A stretch of 64,000 nucleotides of DNA from Anastatus disparis. Its lineage: Eukaryota > Arthropoda > Insecta > Hymenoptera > Eupelmidae. The notes under the pieces are model-generated. The model saw only the letters and a list, made by a program, of their open reading frames with translations, was not told the origin of the DNA and ran no database searches. The translations under genes were made by a program, and so were the position numbers. Shown piece after piece: positions 46,147 to 57,253 of this stretch (position 1 is its first letter; every line of letters starts with the position of its first letter). Location of the stretch: assembly GCA_017163975.1 (NCBI GenBank), contig JAFFSR010000244.1, positions 124,001 through 188,000 on the forward strand, in the 5' to 3' direction.

Positions 46147-46184
<38 letters not shown>

Positions 46185-46190
<6 letters not shown>

Positions 46191-47029
46191 TTTTTTTATT
46201 TATATTATATGTTATAATTACAGCACATCTAAATTAGTTAATATTAAAAGAATTCATAATATTACCAATTTTTGAATTATAAAATAAAATATTATAAATT
46301 TTTAAATTAAAGCAAGAGAAAGTAAACAATACAAGCGTGCGTATTTCTGACAGCATATTTATTTGTTGCTATAGCAACAAAGAAGTCAGAATTGTAACGC
46401 ATGGTTTCTATATGTCTAGTCCCATCGGCGCATTCAAATCTGCCTCCAGTAGTATATGCTCTAAGGGGTGGCATGTTTTAACCATAAAATATTGGTAAAA
46501 CTTCAAAAAATAAAAATTCATCATCATCATTCTCCTCCATTATGGTTTTTATCTTTTAATTTTTCATCAGGAAAATTTAATATCTTTAATTAATGTTAGC
46601 ATTTTATCAAATTATTGTAAGGGATGATTTATTAATATGGATATTTTTAGATTGATAAATTTTCATTTTATTCTGTAACAGAATACACGGAGAGAAATGC
46701 ATGATTAAATATTAGCACAAACTTGATGAAAAAATTACTATACTGTATACCAACAGAGAGACAAACTCGATATGTGTTAAATTTTAGTATAAGTATATAG
46801 TAAAATTTCAAAGCATCAAATTTTACTATAATATATAAAATTTTTCTATAGCTCTTAGCCAATTTTACTAAACTGCATATTAGATTTTATAAATAACATG
46901 TATTAAATTTTATGGATATAAATTTTCTTTTAAATTCTAAAAATATTATTTTCAATGGCTCGTTGACGTTCTGAGAATTTGGCTTGTGTTTTCATATTCA
47001 GTTAAGGAAGAATTATTTTTTTGTTTGTG
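46185..47029. other. No gene seen
   Basis: AT-rich. One hairpin (TTTGTTGCTATAGCAACAAA at 46361). No coding signal. Confidence 0.5.
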
Positions 47030-47816
47030 TGTTACGTCACAAACGTATCATTTTTATTAACATTGGTAAATCAAATTCCTCAGTTATTGAACAGTCGCAT
47101 TATTTCATTATTAAGCGAAATTAAGTAGATCATAAGAAAAGAAGCGAAACGTATGTTTCGAAATTTTTAAAATGAATTTTACAAATCCTAAAAACATTAC
47201 GAAACATATTATCAAAATTCAAGAAAATTTATAAATAAAAATTGATGTAAAAGACAATAAATCTCATAAACAAAATGAGTATAAAACCAAATGAAACAAA
47301 TGATATTCGGATATTACCCCGGGTGTCTTATTGGTAATACGTTTACACTGCCCGTCAAGTTCTATATTTCAAAGCAATTGCTATTACTAAATATACATAT
47401 ATCAATTATTAGAATATATACGCGCATAAAAATCAATTGTATCAAAAGTGTTAAAAGATATCAATAAACCTCGAGGATCTATTTACATATTGTGCCTATT
47501 CATATGTCTGCCCATACCTAGCACCAATCTACTGAGAAATACTACAAGGTAAGAATATATAATTATTCAATAAACTCTTTATTTCAAGAATCAAGTTTAT
47601 CCTTTAATAATATTCAATCGTGAGAGCGATTTCGTTAAATTAAATATTGGTAGAGTCTTTCCATCACTAGATTCATACATCTTTATCTTTATACATTTTA
47701 TAAATAAATTCAATATTTTAAACGAACATAATTTATATATATTCTATGCAATTACTAAATATAATTAAATAACATATCCACTTTTATTTAGTCCTGGTGC
47801 AAGCCAGGACTTAACA
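47030..47816 (+). repeat. Candidate 5' LTR of the element carrying the gag at 49.1 kb
   Basis: Begins TGTTACGTCACAAACG and ends CCAGGACTTAACA, giving 5-bp inverted ends TGTTA/TAACA. Three bases later TGGTTCTGGTACAAAC could be a primer-binding site. AATAAA occurs near 47462 and 47570. No second copy is present in the window, so the call rests on ends and position only. Confidence 0.4.
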
Positions 47817-49106
47817 TTTTGGTTCTGGTACAAACTTTTTAATTGAGAAATCGTATTGAATGTATTGAAGGATAATCAAAGAAAATTTATAATTCTTTAC
47901 CTATTTATATATAAAGTGCATAAAAATATAAAGGGCTTATAATAAATACAGTGTTAAAAGTGTTAATTAACCGCCAATTGCGTCAAATAAAATATTATAT
48001 ATTAAAGGCACAAATCAAATAAATATACATAAAATTAAACGCGAAGTGCATTATTAAAAGCGAATAGCGTCATTGAAAATAAAAATATTATACGCGAAGT
48101 GTATTATCAAATACGAATAGCGTCATCGAAAATAAAAATATTAAACGCGAAGTGTATTATCAAATACGAATAGTGTCATTAAAAATAAAATATTAAACGC
48201 GAAGTGTATTATCAAATACGAATAGTGTTATTAAAAATAAATTGTTAAACACGAAGTGTATCATTAAATACGAATAATGTTCTTGAAAAAATAAAAATAT
48301 TATACAGATAAAATTAATATATTATACGCAAAGTGCGTAATTGAAATAATTTTTATATACGCAAAATTTCGCGATTAAAAATCATATAATACAATTTATA
48401 TAAAAAAATTGTTAATGAAAATAAATGTAAAATCATTAAATCAATAAATAAATCTATATTTTAGCAAAAATAATTATAAATAAGAAATCAAGTATAAACT
48501 GATTTTAAATAATATCATTTATTTAGTGCATTGAGAAATCACAACAGATATCAATAATTTTTGCATAATAATTTAATTTTAAAAGTGAAGTAAATTTCAA
48601 GTTCACGATTAATAAAAGAAATAAAAAGGAAAGTTGACTAAACAGTGAAAATTCAATATCATTTAAAATATTGAGTTATATTAAATAATACTAAAAACAT
48701 ATAAATTTTTTATGAAAAGAATATAAAGTAAATTTAAAGATATTAAAATAAAGTAAACAAACGGCATAAACAGTTGTCATCAAAACATTACAAGTGTATT
48801 GAACTTTGAAAATACAAGCTCAGCAAAATTTTTTTTTTTATCGTACGCTCTTGTGTAGGTATAACAGCAGTGAGTTAATATTAAGTTTCAAAACATACAT
48901 CGGCAAAATTCTTTACTTTTATGTAAGAATAGTAGGTCAATGTCAAAGAATTGTTAATAACGTATGTTTACAAACGGCATTTAAAAAAAAAAAAGAGAAA
49001 CACAGCAGTATTTATAATTTTTAGAACTTACAATTTTATGTACAAAATTTAATATTTTGAATAAATAAAGTTCTTCATTGTTAAGTAAATAATGAAGATT
49101 TCAAAT
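47817..49106 (+). other. Leader of the LTR element, with a 53-bp tandem repeat
   Basis: AT-rich leader. At 48035-48300 five units share CGCGAAGTGTATTATCAAAT then ACGAATAGYGTCATYRAAAA, with starts at 48041, 48094, 48147, 48199 and 48251. A short frame at 48806-49024 has no domain. Confidence 0.6.
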
Positions 49107-52100
49107 GAGTAAAATAAATTTTGATCAGATAGCAAAATATATAAAAGAAGGAAAAACACGGTGGGTAATATCATACTCTAAATAACAATTATCTGAAATT
49201 TGTCAAAAATTTAATATACCTATTAAAAAAGACGAAAATATTAATGCTATTCGTGAAAGAATTAGAAATCATATTAGACAAGCAGTTTTAGGAGAGCATA
49301 TCTACGAAAATATTAATCCGTTTCGCAAAAGCACTAAAATTACACGCTCTCCGACTAAAAATCTAGATCAAACAATTGAAAGTAATAATTTAAATAAAAC
49401 CTTAGACGAAACAGTAGATAGTAATGCTTCAAATACAACCTTAGAAGAAACATCTGAAGATAATCTCTCAAATATAATTACGGACGTTCAATCAAATATC
49501 AATACAGATGATTCAAGTGAACAAAATACGCTATTAAATAAATATACAGGCACAATTCCAAAAACATTTCCAGAAATTACTAAGACGAAACTAAGCCATA
49601 ATAAAGAAGACAGTTTTACACAAAAATATACTTTAGCGACAAACGTGACGATTTCATCAGAAAATAATACATCACTTAACGATACTCAGGAATTTTCATT
49701 TAAACAGACAGGATATCAAGAAATAAAAACGCTGCCAAGTGCTTTGGCGCAATGCTTTCTCATAGAGCGCATTGAGTTAGAGTAATTTGATTTTATTTTT
49801 ATAAATACGATTTTAATATAAATGTCCCTATCCTCTGTATTGAAGGCTGTCTTAATATCTACGAAAACTATATGAATTTTACTCTTTCTTACTTTTGCCA
49901 TTTGCATAATGTGATTTTATGATGCTCTAAAATTAAAAATGCGTTTATAAAATTAATTTTCCCAAGTTTGTCTTCTTAACACTATAACCAATAACTTGCA
50001 TACAAATTTTGGAACATTTTCATCGAATAGTTTACAAAAAATACCAAATAATTGAAAAATAAACATTGTTTTAAAATTTTCAAAACGCTTTAACGTTACA
50101 ACTACGCTAAGAAAACCAGTTTTCAAAAGTTCATTTTATTTAGGCAATCGTAAATAATTTCTATACATAATTTTAAGCTACTTCATCGAGTAGTTTACGT
50201 AAAATACCAAAAAATAAGTGAAATTCTATTCAAAATTTACAAAATGCTCTAAAATTAAAACTGCGATAAGAAAATAAGTTTTTCCAAGCTTGCTTTAATT
50301 AGGCAATAACAAATAATTTGTAGGAAAATTTTTGAGCAAATCTATCGAATGGCTTTTGTGTAATAGAAAAAAAATGAAATATGAACATTTTTTCCAAAAT
50401 TTTCAAAATGCTCTAAAATTAAAACTGCGCTAAGAAAATAAGTTTTCCAAAGCTTGATTTATTCAGATAATAATAAATAATTTGCATGAAAATTTTTGAG
50501 CAAGTTTATCGAGTGATTTTTGTGCAATAAAAAAGAAATTAAAAATAAAAAATTTTTTCAAAATTTTCAAAATGCTCTAAAATTAAATGTGCGCTAAGAA
50601 AATTGAAGAAAATTAGTTTTCAAAAGTTCATTTAATTTTGACAATCATAAATGATTCCCATGCATAATTTGAAGCTCCTTCATCGAGTAGTTTACGTAAA
50701 ATATAAAAACAATTAGAAAAATTTTATTCAAAATTTTCAAAATGCTCTAAAATTAAAACTGCACTGAGAAAATAAGTTTTTCAAAGCTTGTTTTATTTAG
50801 GCCATTGCAAATGATTTCCATAATAATTTTCAAGCAAATCTATCGAATGGTTTTTGTGTAATAGAAAAAAAATGAAAAATAGAGATTTTTTCCAAAATTT
50901 TCAAAATGCTCTAAAATTAAAACTACGCTAAGAAAATAAGTGTTCCAAAGCTTGTTTTCTTTAGACAATAGCGAATAACTTGCATACAAATTTAGAAGCA
51001 AATCTATCGAATGGTTGTAAAATAAAAAATGAATAAAAAAAAAAAATTTTTTTCAAAATTTTCAAAATGCTCTAAAATTAAAAGTGCGCTAAGAAAATCA
51101 GTTGATAAAAGTTTTTCTTCTTTTGGCAGTCGCAAATAATGTTCATACAAATTTTCAAGAAAATTCTTTGAGTAGTTTACGTAAAATATCAAAAAAATGA
51201 AAAATTAAAATTTTTTTAAAATTCTTAAAATGGCTCTAAAAAAACTGAGCTAAGAAGATCAATTTTCAATAGCTTCCCCCCCAGTTAGACAAAAAAATAA
51301 ATTGCATGCAAAATTTGAAGTTAATCCATCGAGTAGTTCTCGAGATCTTATTGGCATACTGAATACATACACACACACACACACACTCACACACACACAC
51401 GCACACACACACACACAGACATTTTCTGGAAACCACTTTTTTCGACTCCCTGAGTCTAAAAATGTACAAATTAATGAAAAAATAGAAAAAAATTTTTTTT
51501 ACCGATACAATGCTTTCTCTATGAGAAAGCAGAAGTATTGAAAACGAAAAAAATATTACTTTAGCTGATAACACTAATATAAGAGACAAAAACGTGACAA
51601 TTTCATCAGAAAATAATACAACTATCGACGAAACATTAAACGACGACTTAAATATCTCTATTAAACAGGAAAGTTTTCAAGAAATTGAGGGTATTAGAAT
51701 CGGAGAAAATATCATTATAAATAATCCTAATAATAACAACAATAATAATAACAATATTAATAATAATAATAATAATACGATAGACGACTTAGTAAATTTT
51801 ATTGAGAATATAAACATAGCGCAACCAGGATATTCATTAAAAGAAATTACAAGATTGGTTCCTGATTTTGATGGTAAAAACATATCCGTAGACAAATATA
51901 TTGAAAAATTAGAATTTGCTAAAGAATTACTAGATGCTGATCAACAAAAATCGTTTATGAATTATCAGAGATTTAAATTATCAGGGGCAATTGGTTCTGC
52001 AGTGAAACATACTACAATTAATACAATTGATGAATTTATTAAAATTGTAAAAAAATTATATCCTGAAATTGATAATTTATATACTTTATATGGAAAATTA

Positions 52101-52370
52101 GAACAAATTCAACAAGGACTTAATGAACCAGTAGAAGGATATATAACAAGAATAAAAGAATTAACGGAGAAAATCAGAGATAAAAAGAAAAACGAGACTG
52201 GAATAGAAAGAGCAAATTTAGAACGATTTATTAATCAATTAAATCAAAATGAATTTAAATATTTTAAACAGGGGCTAGTTAACGAAATAAGATATGAAAT
52301 GAAAGTAGCAGACAATTTCTCTGATGCAACTATAGAAGCAATTAAAATAGAAAAAAAAATGGTAAAAAAG
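49107..52370 (+). pseudogene. gag: Ty3/gypsy-like Gag, split by an inserted repeat element
   Basis: From ATG 49107 the frame reads MSKINFDQIAKYIKEGKTRW, has one stop near 49182, then continues (ICQKFNIPIKKDENINAIRE, a Ser/Thr/Asn-rich stretch) to about 49725. After the 1.8-kb insertion it resumes at 51540 and runs to 52385. That part has an Asn run (51715-51777), LVPDFDGKNISVDKYIEKLE at about 51855, and LYGKLEQIQQGLNEPVEGYI near 52087. This layout (DFDG...I..FAK, then PV..YI.RI) resembles Gag of insect gypsy-type elements. It lacks zinc knuckles; coding stops near 52385 where other sequence begins. No pol is found. Confidence 0.65.
49726..51535 (+). mobile_element. 1.8-kb element with ~165-bp tandem units, inserted in the gag
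   Basis: The left end AAAAACGCTGCCAAGTGCTT ... CAATGCTTTCTCATAGAG is partly mirrored on the right by CTCTATGAGAAAGCA (51513). About eight units follow: CAAAATGCTCTAAAATTAAA recurs near 50238, 50405, 50568, 50738, 50903 and 51065, with diverged ones before and after. An AC microsatellite lies at 51368-51420. Shorter relatives are at 178-1799 and 7600-8140. Confidence 0.75.
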
Positions 52371-52385
52371 TCATTTTTTTCATGC

Positions 52386-52687
52386 TGAGGATAGTAAGAG
52401 GAGGGGATAGGAGTCTAGGAATATGACTAAAACTATATACTTTTCATTCAAATCAAAGTAATCAGGTCAAACAAAAATTTCAGGAACATGGTACTTTTGA
52501 CTATCTTAACGATGGGTACGCTTTCAGATGAATACAGTGCAAAATTAATAATTTTTAATCAAAGTTCTTCTAAAATTATGTATTTTAGTATTAAATTGTA
52601 TTAAGAACTACAACATTTATTAATTTTAATTCCGTGCAGTTTTTTTAATTTTAATTATCTTGAGTAATTGATTATAATATTCTATTA
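52386..52687. other. No gene seen
   Basis: AT-rich sequence after the gag end; nothing recognised. Confidence 0.5.
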
Positions 52688-52789
52688 TTAAGAGGCAGCT
52701 GTATAATTGTGTCTTTGTTTAATCTAGATTTTCATTATTATCAATGAATTAAATAATTTTATACAAAAGTAAGAGCAGAGCGCAATAAA

Positions 52790-53173
52790 TTAAGAGGAGA
52801 TCACGAATCTCCGCCCTTTTCTGATCAAGAGATTAATTTTTTGAAAGAACTAATAACTTTAGCAAAAAAATAAAGAGGAAGCTGCATCTCATATCGAAAA
52901 AACAATATTTTCTTTGATAAGAAAGAATTAATTTTATTGCTGTTTTCAAGAAAACCTAGAAAAACCAAATTGTTCACCCTAACCTCTGTTTTAATTTTCT
53001 TTAAGGTTTTCTTAAAAACGTAGCGATAAAATTAATTCTTTCTTATCAATGAAAATATTGCTTATTTTGTTACGAGATGCGGTTTTATCTTTATTTTTTG
53101 CTAAAATTATTAATTTTTGTAAAAAATCAATTCTTTGATTAGAAAAGGACAGATATGCTCGACCTGCTTTTAA
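52790..53173. mobile_element. 384-bp palindromic TTAA MITE, nested
   Basis: Ends TTAAGAGGAGATCACGAATC and CGACCTGCTTTTAA. Arms of ~180 bp include AACTAATAACTTTAGCAAAA and GATAAGAAAGAATTAATTTT. Related copies: 61352-61697 and a fragment at 58917-59060. Flanking sequence joins as CAATAAATTAAAGGAC when removed with one TTAA. Confidence 0.8.
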
Positions 53174-53333
53174 AGGACTAACAAACGATTCCATTCTATG
53201 AAAATTTAATATTTTTATAGAATAGAAACGTTTGCTCGTCTTTGAATCTATTGGGCTCTGCCCTTACTTTTGTATACAAATATTTAATTTATTAATAATA
53301 ACGAAAATTTAGATTAAAAAAAGGTGGAACTAT

Positions 53334-53646
53334 TAGGCAGTTTGCTATGCAAGCTCAGAGTAGGTGGCGTTCTGAGCTCTAGCGCTGTCATGGCGGCACA
53401 CTCCACGTATGTGTGCATGGATGAGCATATACGAGTAGCTGTGTGCGTGCAACGACGGGCGACGCGCGGCTATTAGAGAATGGGCTTTCCCCACTACTTT
53501 CAGATGTGACGTCATTGAATATACACAGATAGACTCATGAATACACCCATACATATTAACATCGCAAGATTGTCGTAGTGTAACCCCCATGACAGCGCTA
53601 GAGCTCAGAACGCCACCTGCTTCGAGCTTGCATAGCAAACTGCCTA
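53334..53646. mobile_element. 313-bp TIR element, AT/TA duplication, nested
   Basis: Ends TAGGCAGTTTGCTATGCAAG and complement. The arms (~60 bp) also share GTGGCGTTCTGAGCTCTAGC and CTGTCATGG. AT flanks both ends (53332-53333, 53647-53648), and the host MITE reads CTATACGG elsewhere. The core is GC-richer than its surroundings. A 97-codon minus-strand frame spans it and is not a gene. Confidence 0.75.
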
Positions 53647-53663
53647 ATACGGCGGCCTCTTAA

Positions 53664-53905
53664 ATGTGAAGTTCAACCCTCTCGCCACTGGCATGACGCT
53701 TTTAGGCGTCATGTGGTGATAGGTACAAATCTACCGCTAGTTAGGAGACACTTGTTTAAAAATTCCCGATGAAGTATCACTTTTTATAGAAGAAAAAATT
53801 CCAGCGATCAGAAGCTTGATCAAAATGCTTCATATAAATAAAATAATTTTTTTGAACCGAATGCATCTGTTGAATTAGTTATAAGATTCATTAATAATTT
53901 AATAA

Positions 53906-53944
<39 letters not shown>

Positions 53945-54480
53945 GAGAACATTTTTCTATAAAATTTACAATGAAATTCTGTACAAAAATTAGTGACCAC
54001 CGAAAATTAACACCGTAATCGTGGGAAAACACGCCTTTTTCTTAATTATTGCGATGATATTTCATAAATTTTATGAAACGTTACCGTAACCATTACTCCT
54101 ACTTTTGCAAATCAGAAATAACACTCACATGACATGTATATACAATGCACATGCGCTAATTTGTGTTAAAGAGTATTTTTACTTGTTCTACTATTTGTGA
54201 CAAAAATTACGGTAACGCTCTGTAAATATGGTGATATTCTAGGACTTTTTGTAGAAAGTTCTATAAAATTTACTCGACAGTAAAAATTAAGGAGTGTTAC
54301 CGTAAAAATTATAAAACATATTTTAAATTTCATCCATGCGTTTAGTAACATTTCACGGCACATATCTATAAAATAACAGAAAATCGTATGATGTCCCTCG
54401 ATTCTAGAGACGGTTACTGTAATTTTTATAGAAACATTTTCTCCGTGTGTCAGTAATGTAGACATTCCTAACTTTTCTAA
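53664..54480. other. Anonymous, with repeated TTACCGTAA palindromes
   Basis: A hairpin (ATGACGCTTTTAGGCGTCAT) lies at 53692-53711 and a TA microsatellite at 53909-53940. TTACCGTAA/TTACGGTAA occurs near 54082, 54208 and 54297, and a variant GTTACTGTAA near 54413, each beside an AATTTTTATA-like run. Together they may be remains of a palindromic element. Confidence 0.4.
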
Positions 54481-54804
54481 ATAATTTAATTAAAAATAAA
54501 TTTTTTATATACATTTATTTTTTAGAAAAATATAATTGTTTTATTAATGAAAAATTAAATTTTTAATAAATAAGTGAATTAATTAAATATTCTTTTGACA
54601 AAAAGTTATTTACTTGCATGAAAAAGTCAACTTTTTCATAATAGGAAAATTATTCTACTAACCTTTATTTTCTCTCATTTAGTTTTAATTACTTATGATT
54701 AATTAGTTATTTGTTTCATTTCAATTTATTACGGTTTGAAAATAATTAAATGTTTATACTAATAAACTATAAATACATAAAACTATTATACCACATAATA
54801 AACG

Positions 54805-54868
54805 TTCCATAGCGCAATAGATAGCGTAAAGGCCTCGTAATCCGCAGGTCAAGAGTTCAGGTTAGGTC
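54805..54868 (+). pseudogene. tRNA-like sequence, degenerate
   Basis: TAGCGCAATAGATAGCG fits an A box (TRGYNNANNNG). CTCGTAATCC resembles an anticodon region and AGGTCAAGAGTTCAGGTTAG a decayed B box. It is similar to 61131-61200. Stems pair poorly, so it is a tRNA-derived remnant. Confidence 0.4.
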
Positions 54869-54870
54869 GA

Positions 54871-55549
54871 ACATTTTCATGCGTTTTTCTAAACGATACA
54901 ATTTTAATAATTAATTCACGAAAGCGCAAATTAAAATAAAACAATCAAACTTATAAAAATGAAATATATATAATTATTTTTAATTTTAATGTATTTTTAA
55001 ATTTACACGTTTACATGTAATAAGTCAAACATCTAAGATAGATTATGAATTTAACACGCAAGAAAGTGTGTAAAAACGGCGATAGCCTAATCACATACGT
55101 AAGTGTGTTATTTTAACACACTTAAATTTGCAGTGAGGGTATTGATACACTAAAAAAAATCAGCCCTCATTACAAGGCACTCCGGCTATCACTGTTGGAA
55201 TCGCCCTGGCGACGTTTATATAGCCTATATTACTGGTGAGACTAGCAGTATCTACTATGTAATACGCAGAAACTGTCAACCGTGATGCAAGCATAACTTT
55301 TAGTTAAATTATTTAGCAATTTAATTTATTAAAAATGTTCAAACTGGAAATCATTACTGCAAGTATTTTATATATTATAATTATAATGTTAATTTAACGT
55401 AAAAACTAGTTATAATATGTAAATACATTAAACTCAATTTTAAAAAATTATTTTGATAAATTGTGATTTGTTCTAATAATTACAATAACGTTTTTAATAA
55501 ATATAAAAAATCGTAAAATTATGATTTTAAATATAGATTGTTTAAACAT
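54871..55549. other. No gene seen
   Basis: AT-rich. Short hairpin AAGTGTGTTATTTTAACACACTT-like near 55101-55123. A less AT-rich patch at 55150-55290 has no ORF. Confidence 0.45.
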
Positions 55550-55762
55550 TTAAGGCGACTTCGGATTTTAGGTTAGGTTTTATTTTTGAGTTTACAAATT
55601 ACTCTTTCAATATGTAAAATTTTTCAGATTTTTTAATTTTCCACCATTCTACGGATTATAATAAATGGTGGAAAATTAAAAAATTCAAAAAATTTTAGAA
55701 ACTGAAAGAGTAATTTGTAAACTACAAAATGAAATCGAACCGAACTTCCGTAGTCGCCTTAA
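55550..55762. mobile_element. 213-bp palindromic TTAA MITE, different family
   Basis: Ends TTAAGGCGACTTCGGATTTT and CCGTAGTCGCCTTAA. Arms of ~95 bp share TTTACAAATTACTCTTTCA and ATTTTTTAATTTTCCACCAT around a short centre near 55655. TTAA on both sides. Confidence 0.8.
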
Positions 55763-56482
55763 TATAAATGACAAAGATAAATGCTTACAAAAAAAAATAT
55801 CTTTTTAAAATGGAAATCAGTTGGAAAAAATTTTTTTTAAATTATAATTTACCATTTTTTAGGTATGACCTTTACACGTAGTGCCTTATATTATCATCAC
55901 AAAAAAGGTTCCGAAAGTTATTGTTGTGACTAAATAAAACAGAATAGACTGAGTTTAAATTCTTAAATACTGAAATAGGTATTTTTTCTTTTTTCTAAAT
56001 TCGTCTTATGTATTGAATTATCCACAAAAAACATATATTTTTTCTTTAAAAACCTGAATTTTTTCAATAACACAAAAACTAGTGACTATGAAAAAAAAAT
56101 TATTTTCAATGAAACTTGTACTTTTTAAAAATACAACTTTTTCATAGTATACGTTTTTAATGAGTTCTTTTTCAGATAAACGTTTTTTGCGATTGAAAAA
56201 AATGCTTTTTGGACTTGATATCTACAAAAATAATTTTATACAAAAATTTGTAGCATAAAAATATGTAATACATAATTACAATACATAATTATTTTTTATA
56301 TGAAGGATGGTGTGTCAAAGAAATATTTGATAATTATTTGAAAAAAAAATGTTGAAAGTAAACAAAGGAAGCGATAGATACCTAATGAATCGTTTAAAAA
56401 TATTAAGAAAACTATTTATAAATATTAAATAAAACTTTGTAATAGAAGTAATGTCATCAAATAGAATTTTTGATTTATCATG
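55763..56482. other. No gene seen
   Basis: AT-rich, A/T homopolymer-rich; the 62-codon minus-strand frame near 56315 overlaps an element end and has no domain. Confidence 0.45.
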
Positions 56483-56921
56483 TACACTTGGCGGAAAGGA
56501 CATTTTTCCGAATGTGTTACCTTAAATGGCAGCGCTGCATATTTTACCACAGACATAAGAAAACTTTGAATTATGTATTGAGTTTCGCATCATGATTATT
56601 TTATTTTTTCTTATAGGTTATTTATACAAAATTCAAATGATAGCAACCTAAATTTTATTGCTTATATGATTTAAATTCACAATATTAGATTTTATATGAT
56701 TATTGAACTAGGAAATAAACATTTTATTTAATAAAATTATAATTCGAATTATTAAAAAAGAAAGTAATATTGTTTGTTTAATAAAATTATGTCATTAAGT
56801 AATAAGTAACGATGATGCGAAATTTGCTCTATAATTTGTAATTGTCTTATGCCTATGGTGAAATATGCGATGTTGCCATTTGAGGTTAACATTTGGAAAA
56901 ATATCCTTTCTGCGAAGTGTA
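56483..56921. mobile_element. 439-bp TIR element with TA ends
   Basis: TACACTTGGCGGAAAGGACA on the left matches the complement of the right end (CTTTCTGCGAAGTGTA). The arms are ~58 bp and also share ATTTTTCCGAATG and AATGGCA. TA borders both ends. The start TACACTTGGCGG is similar in style to the Tc1-like foldbacks in this window. Confidence 0.7.
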
Positions 56922-57253
56922 CAGAAACAACCCGTTTTTCCAAATTTCTCAACACAAGTTTTTTCTTATTAGTTCTTTATTATTACTTTTATGAGTGAAA
57001 GTTATTTAGCTTACAATTAGGAGAGGTAAGGCATCGTTTTGGAAACCACGTATGTTCTACAAGGTTTTGTTACAGTAATAATACATTGGTTTGAATACAT
57101 CATTTATTTTACAGTTCATTACATATTTCATATTCAGTATACTTTATTTATGTTAAAGTCTTATTTTAAACTTATAATGAAATCAAACATTTAAAAATTT
57201 TAACTGAACACTTTTCAATGAACTTTATTATGCACTGCATTGCTGTGATTGCC
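56922..57253. other. Probable 3' UTR of the antisense LINE
   Basis: AT-rich, directly beyond the LINE stop codon; no polyadenine tail identified. Confidence 0.35.

Larger units (their letters stand above)
39999..46151. mobile_element. Tc1/mariner-like long-TIR foldback, split by ~5 kb of insertions
   Basis: The left end TACACTACCGGTCAATTGCT (39999) is mirrored at 46020-46151 (GACCGGTAGTG). The right arm is complete from 45685 to 46151. The left arm is in two parts: 40001-40137 and about 45205-45635. Centre of the hairpin is a (TA)n tract at 45636-45685. Empty, it would be ~1.1 kb, like the foldbacks at 5809 and 12902. About 50 bp of the left arm are lost at the insertion point. Confidence 0.75.
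52688..53663. mobile_element. TTAA MITE carrying two nested elements
   Basis: Left end TTAAGAGGCAGCTGTATAAT; right end ACGGCGGCCTCTTAA. The inner sequence (TTTTCATTATTATCAATGAA ... TTTAATTTATTAATAATAAC) matches the MITE at 42471-42858. It contains a second TTAA MITE (52790-53173) and a TIR element (53334-53646). Without them it is ~280 bp. Confidence 0.8.

Noticed and set aside
45636..46184. Possible origin-like AT region
   Set aside because: It is simply (TA)n at the centre and edge of a foldback; no further evidence.
53345..53638. 97-codon minus-strand frame
   Set aside because: It lies in a palindromic TIR element, and no domain is visible.
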